Shown here: piece by piece, positions 5,125 through 8,242 of the stretch
How positions within the stretch are numbered: position 1 is the first letter of the stretch
How the letters are laid out: each line of letters begins with the position of its first letter
Source of the DNA: Prevotella sp.
GTDB taxonomy: Bacteria > Bacteroidota > Bacteroidia > Bacteroidales > Bacteroidaceae
Assembly (NCBI GenBank): GCA_017430675.1
Contig: JAFRMM010000020.1
Location: 1-8,242, forward strand
DNA length: 8,242 nt
Direction of reading: 5' to 3'
Notes under the pieces: generated by a model
What the model was told of the DNA's origin: nothing
What the model saw: only the letters and a program-made list of their open reading frames with translations
Databases searched by the model: none
Made by a program: the position numbers and the translations under genes

Positions 5125-7575
5125 ATGAAGAAAATGAGGTGTTGGGTGATGGTTGTTGGGTGTTGGGTGATGGTCGCCCTTGGTGTGAACGCCCAGAACG
5201 TAAGAGAGAAAATCCTGCTCGATGAAGGCTGGAAATTCGCTTTTGGCCATGCTGCCGACCCGGCGAAGGACTTTGGCTGTGGCACGGAGTACTTCAACTA
5301 CCTGACGAAGGCAAACTCCATCCATAACGAGGGTCCTTATGCACAGAAATTCGATGATGCCGCCTGGCAGACCGTCACCGTGCCCCACGATTGGGTGACG
5401 ACGCTGGCCTATGCCCGTGAAGCCAGTCACTCGCATGGCTACAAGACGGTGGGCTACAAATATCCCGAAACTAGCGTGGGGTGGTATCGCAAGGTGATCA
5501 AGATAGACGGGAACGACCTGGGGAAGCGACTGATGCTGCGTTTCGACGGCATCTTCCGTTCGGCGCAGGTGTGGTTCAACGGGTTCTACATGGGTAGTGA
5601 ACCCAGTGGCTATGCCACTCAGGTGTACGACATCACTCCTTATGTGAAATACGGGGAGGATAACCTGATCTGCGTACGTGCCGATGCCTCGTTGGAGGAA
5701 GGCTGGTTCTACGAAGGTGCCGGCATCTACCGCGATGTGTGGCTGGAGAAGTCGGCCGAGGTGAGCGTGGCTCCCTTCGGAACCTTTGTCTATGCAGAAC
5801 TGAAGGAACCGTACGACGTGGTGATGCTGCATATCAAGACCGAGGTGACGAACAGCAGTCTGAAGACACAGCAGTATGAGGTGGAGCAGCGGCTCATAGA
5901 TGCCGAGGGGCAGGAGGTGGCCCGTGCCAATGGACACCAGAACCCGCTGAAAGCCAAGGAGACGCGTATGACGCAGCATGTCATGAAGCTCACGAATCCG
6001 CATCTGTGGAGCACTACCGACCCCTATCTGTATAAGGTGGAGACCATGGTGAAGGTGGACGGCAGGGTTGTGGATGTCTATGAAACCACTACGGGCATCC
6101 GCGAAATCATGTTTGATGCCGACCGTGGCTTCCTGCTTAATGGCCAGCCGCTGAAGCTGAAGGGTGTGAACCTGCATCAGGATCATGCCGGCGTTGGTTC
6201 GGCTATTCCCGATGCCCTACAGGCCTGGCGCATCCGTCAGCTCAAGGCCTTCGGTTGTAATGCCTACCGTGCCTCGCATAACCCCATGACACCGGCCTTG
6301 CTCGACATCTGCGACCGCGAGGGAATCCTGGTGATTGACGAGAACCGCCTGATGGGTATCAACGAGGAGCATCTGCGGCTATTGGAACGTATGATCAAAC
6401 GTGACAGAAACCACCCCTGCATCATCCTGTGGAGCGACGGTAACGAGGAGTGGGGTATAGAGAACAATATTCAGGGAACCCGTCTGGCCGAGGCCATGCG
6501 CGAATATACGCGCCTCTATGACCCCACGCGCCCCAGCACGGTGGCCAATGCCGGCGGTACGGAACTGATAAAAGGCCTCGATGTGGTGGGCTTCAACTAT
6601 ATTGTACAGAACGATGTGGACAACCGTAAGAAGGCGAACCCCTCATGGCGCATCGTCGGAACGGAAGAGACAACGGGCTGTGGCACACGCGGTTGGTATT
6701 TCAAACAGCCCGAGTACCCAGGACGCATGGTTAGCCTGAACCGTACGAACGAGCAAAACTATGAAAATATCATCGAGCGCGGCTGGAAGTTCTATGCCGA
6801 GCGTCCATGGGCTGGGGGACTGTTCTATTGGACTGGCTTCGACTATCGCGGCGAGCCCAATCCGCTATCCTATCCCGCCCACGATTCTGAGTTCGGCATC
6901 CTCGACTACTGCGGATTCTGGAAAGACGAGGCCTGGTATCTGAAGTCGTGGTGGACTGACGAGCCCGTGTTGCACATCTTCCCCCATTGGAACCTGAAAG
7001 GCCATGAGGGAGAGACGGTGGAACTCTGGGCTTACAGCAACTGCGACGAGGTGGAACTGACGGTGAACGGCAAGAAGCTGGGCCGTCAGACGATGCCTAA
7101 GAACGGTCATCTGAAGTGGAACGCTATTTATCGGCCCGGCAGGGTGGTTGCCGTCGGCTATAAGAATGGCAGGCGGGTGATGACGCAGACCATCGAGACC
7201 ACCAAGCCCGCCAGCCGACTGGTTGTAAAGGCCGACCGTACGTTGCTAAAAGCCGACGGTCGCGATGTGGCGGTGGTTACCATCGAGGTGCAGGATGCCA
7301 AGGGTCGCGTGGTGCCCGATGCCTGTCCGGTGCTGACCTTCTGTTTGGAGGGCGCAGGGCACATTCTAGGTGCTGGCAATGGCGATCCGTCCTATCTGGG
7401 TGATGATCATCCTCGTCAACAAGACTGCCGCGAATTCACCATCCCCGCCTTCAACGGTCTGGCGCAGGTGCTCGTTCAAAGCAGCCGCCAACCATCGTCA
7501 CTCACCCTCACGGCACAGTCGGAAGGTCTGACATATGGCAGCGTGTCAATTGTCACTTCCCCTCGTTCTGAATGA
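5125..7575 (+). CDS. Secreted glycoside hydrolase family 2, GalA-type beta-galactosidase
   Basis: A complete 816-residue GH2 retaining exo-glycosidase, most likely releasing terminal beta-galactose from oligosaccharides in the periplasm or at the cell surface. Residues 1-24 are a signal peptide (cleavage after VNAQ). The jelly roll spans about 28-210 (VPHDW 86-90, GWYRKV 119-124, RFDGIFRSAQVWFNG 139-153, GWFYEGAGIYRDVWL 193-207). An Ig-like domain spans about 212-325. The TIM barrel spans about 330-612, with KGVNLHQDHAGVG (346-358), NAYRASHNPM (379-388), the acid/base Glu441 in WSDGNEEW, the probable nucleophile Glu514 in VGTEET, and FYWTGFDYRGEP (567-578). A DUF4982-type domain (about 613-692) and a C-terminal Ig-like GH2 domain (about 695-812, ending FNGLAQVLVQS) follow, as in the GalA beta-galactosidases of Bacteroidota and Xanthomonas. 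The ATG at 5125 is chosen because it follows the promoter and opens the signal peptide. The substrate is inferred from family resemblance; other beta-hexoses are possible. Confidence 0.9.
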   Translation: MKKMRCWVMVVGCWVMVALGVNAQNVREKILLDEGWKFAFGHAADPAKDFGCGTEYFNYLTKANSIHNEGPYAQKFDDAAWQTVTVPHDWVTTLAYAREASHSHGYKTVGYKYPETSVGWYRKVIKIDGNDLGKRLMLRFDGIFRSAQVWFNGFYMGSEPSGYATQVYDITPYVKYGEDNLICVRADASLEEGWFYEGAGIYRDVWLEKSAEVSVAPFGTFVYAELKEPYDVVMLHIKTEVTNSSLKTQQYEVEQRLIDAEGQEVARANGHQNPLKAKETRMTQHVMKLTNPHLWSTTDPYLYKVETMVKVDGRVVDVYETTTGIREIMFDADRGFLLNGQPLKLKGVNLHQDHAGVGSAIPDALQAWRIRQLKAFGCNAYRASHNPMTPALLDICDREGILVIDENRLMGINEEHLRLLERMIKRDRNHPCIILWSDGNEEWGIENNIQGTRLAEAMREYTRLYDPTRPSTVANAGGTELIKGLDVVGFNYIVQNDVDNRKKANPSWRIVGTEETTGCGTRGWYFKQPEYPGRMVSLNRTNEQNYENIIERGWKFYAERPWAGGLFYWTGFDYRGEPNPLSYPAHDSEFGILDYCGFWKDEAWYLKSWWTDEPVLHIFPHWNLKGHEGETVELWAYSNCDEVELTVNGKKLGRQTMPKNGHLKWNAIYRPGRVVAVGYKNGRRVMTQTIETTKPASRLVVKADRTLLKADGRDVAVVTIEVQDAKGRVVPDACPVLTFCLEGAGHILGAGNGDPSYLGDDHPRQQDCREFTIPAFNGLAQVLVQSSRQPSSLTLTAQSEGLTYGSVSIVTSPRSE
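5138..5174 (+). repeat. 21-bp-spaced direct repeat within the GH2 signal peptide
   Basis: A 16-bp sequence, GGTGTTGGGTGATGGT, occurs at 5138-5153 and again at 5159-5174. The 21-bp spacing is seven codons, so the reading frame is kept and the protein shows CWVMVVGCWVMV (residues 6-17). The repeat makes up much of the signal-peptide hydrophobic core and is G-rich on the coding strand, with several GG/GGG runs. It looks like a slippage-type duplication that lengthened the signal sequence. Confidence 0.8.
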
Positions 7576-7619
7576 CGACGAGAAATAACTAGATTATAGA
7601 ATAATACATATCCCCAAAA
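7576..7619 (+). other. 44-bp spacer between GH2 and phosphatase genes; no promoter or terminator seen
   Basis: The spacer is A/T-rich and contains neither a TAnnTTTG element nor a hairpin with a T run. The two genes point the same way, so co-transcription from the promoter at 5087 is the simplest reading. The last bases before the phosphatase ATG (ccccaaaa) lack a Shine-Dalgarno sequence. Confidence 0.5.
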
Positions 7620-8242
7620 ATGAAAAATAGCATCATAGTTGCTGCCGCTTTGCTGGCAGCCCTAAGTGTAAAGGCACAGACAAAACGCACGGACGACTTC
7701 CATGCGAAGTATCAACTGAAGGAAGTGGTGGTGATGAGCCGCCACAACATCCGTTCGCCGCTGACATCGGGTGGCGCGGCCTATATGAGGGTAACGCCGC
7801 ATGAGTGGTTCAAGTGGACATCGCCAAGCAGTCAGTTGTCGCTGCGTGGCGGTGTGCTGGAAACGGAGATGGGACAGTTCTTCCGCAAGTGGGTGGTTGG
7901 TGAGGGCCTGTTGCATGACAACTACCGTCCTGAGGGCGACGAGGTGCTGTTCTATGCCAATTCGCGTCAACGCACCTTTGCCACAGCGAAGTATTTTTCG
8001 GCCGGATTCCTGCCCTTTGCCAATGTGGAGATTACCCACAAACTGGCTGAGGACAAGATGGACCCTATGTTCACGCCTAGGTTTACGAAGATGAACGATG
8101 CCTACCGTCAGCAGGTGCTCGGCGAGATACAGGCGCTCCATGGTGGTCCCCAGGCGTGGATGGCCGCCCAGAAACCTACACTCGACCTGATGGAGCAAGT
8201 GCTCGATATGGCCCATTCGCCCGCAGCCCAACAGGGCGACAC
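7620..8242 (+). CDS. Secreted histidine-type acid phosphatase, N-terminal part (cut by window edge)
   Basis: The first 207 residues of a histidine acid phosphatase (branch 2 of the histidine phosphatase superfamily, which includes phytases and glucose-1-phosphatases). These enzymes hydrolyse phosphomonoesters through a phospho-histidine intermediate, usually outside the cytoplasm. Residues 1-20 are a signal peptide (AAALLAALSVKAQ). The catalytic signature is RHNIRSP at 41-47, with His42 as the nucleophile and Arg41 and Arg45 binding phosphate; the family consensus is RHGxRxP, so Asn replaces Gly. Further family features are LSLRGG (74-79) and the stretch around residues 110-125 (VLFYANSRQRTFATAKYF), where the arginines of the SxxxRT-type segment lie. 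The proton-donor motif (HD or HAE) would be beyond the right edge. The start is set by the signal peptide. It is probably the second gene of an operon with the upstream GH2. Whether it is a phytase or a sugar phosphatase cannot be told from this part. Confidence 0.88.
   Translation, partial: MKNSIIVAAALLAALSVKAQTKRTDDFHAKYQLKEVVVMSRHNIRSPLTSGGAAYMRVTPHEWFKWTSPSSQLSLRGGVLETEMGQFFRKWVVGEGLLHDNYRPEGDEVLFYANSRQRTFATAKYFSAGFLPFANVEITHKLAEDKMDPMFTPRFTKMNDAYRQQVLGEIQALHGGPQAWMAAQKPTLDLMEQVLDMAHSPAAQQGD

Noticed and set aside
5068..6186. Long antisense open frame (372 codons) opposite the GH2 gene
   Set aside because: It lies entirely within and opposite a GH2 gene with all family motifs. The translation is rich in His, Leu and Arg with no recognisable domain or signal, which is typical of a shadow frame in a moderately GC-rich gene.
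7662..8231. Antisense open frame of 189 codons opposite the phosphatase
   Set aside because: The sense strand carries a signal peptide and the RHNIRSP signature, so the antisense frame is a shadow.
1..8242. CRISPR array, tRNA or rRNA, insertion sequence, toxin-antitoxin or phage genes
   Set aside because: I saw no regularly spaced direct repeats, cloverleaf-like sequence, transposase motifs or terminal inverted repeats; almost all bases are in the five genes described or in short promoter regions.

Overview
The window looks like chromosomal DNA from a Bacteroidota bacterium, most probably a Prevotella-type gut or rumen organism. This rests on four promoters with the Bacteroidota -7 element (TAnnTTTG or close variants), starts preceded by A-rich leaders rather than Shine-Dalgarno sequences, secreted glycan-degrading enzymes, and a short 'VYDLGGHR...GGRKIQVKR'-type C-terminal tail. 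Genus is an inference; no rRNA or other taxonomic marker is present.

Layout: (1) 1-1103, minus strand, the N-terminal 367 residues of a secreted glycoside hydrolase family 2 (GH2) enzyme that runs off the left edge. (2) 1104-1213, a divergent promoter region. (3) 1214-1702, plus strand, a 162-residue membrane-anchored PAS-like protein with a four-cysteine cluster, probably made from a leaderless mRNA. (4) 1692-4970, minus strand, a 1092-residue secreted multidomain protein: a pectate-lyase-1-like beta-helix, two calcium-binding-type loops, a fibronectin III domain, a long autotransporter-associated beta-strand repeat region and a Bacteroidota C-terminal tail. Genes 3 and 4 overlap tail to tail by 11 bp. 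(5) 4971-5124, a second divergent promoter region with three copies of GTACTTWTGT. (6) 5125-7575, plus strand, a complete secreted GH2 enzyme of the beta-galactosidase GalA type. (7) 7620 to the right edge, plus strand, the N-terminal part of a secreted histidine-type acid phosphatase, 44 bp behind the GH2 gene and probably co-transcribed with it.

Taken together this is an accessory carbohydrate locus. A pectate-lyase-like protein and two exo-acting GH2 enzymes would fit stepwise attack on pectin and its galactose-containing side chains, and the phosphatase could add phosphate scavenging from plant or dietary phosphate esters. No SusC/SusD pair, hybrid two-component regulator or anti-sigma factor is visible, so the window cannot be called a complete polysaccharide utilization locus. 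I found no tRNA, rRNA, CRISPR array, insertion sequence or strong intrinsic terminator. The least explained items are the small Cys-cluster PAS protein, the lyase/autotransporter-repeat fusion with an altered catalytic-loop motif, and the repeated sites in the second divergent promoter region.
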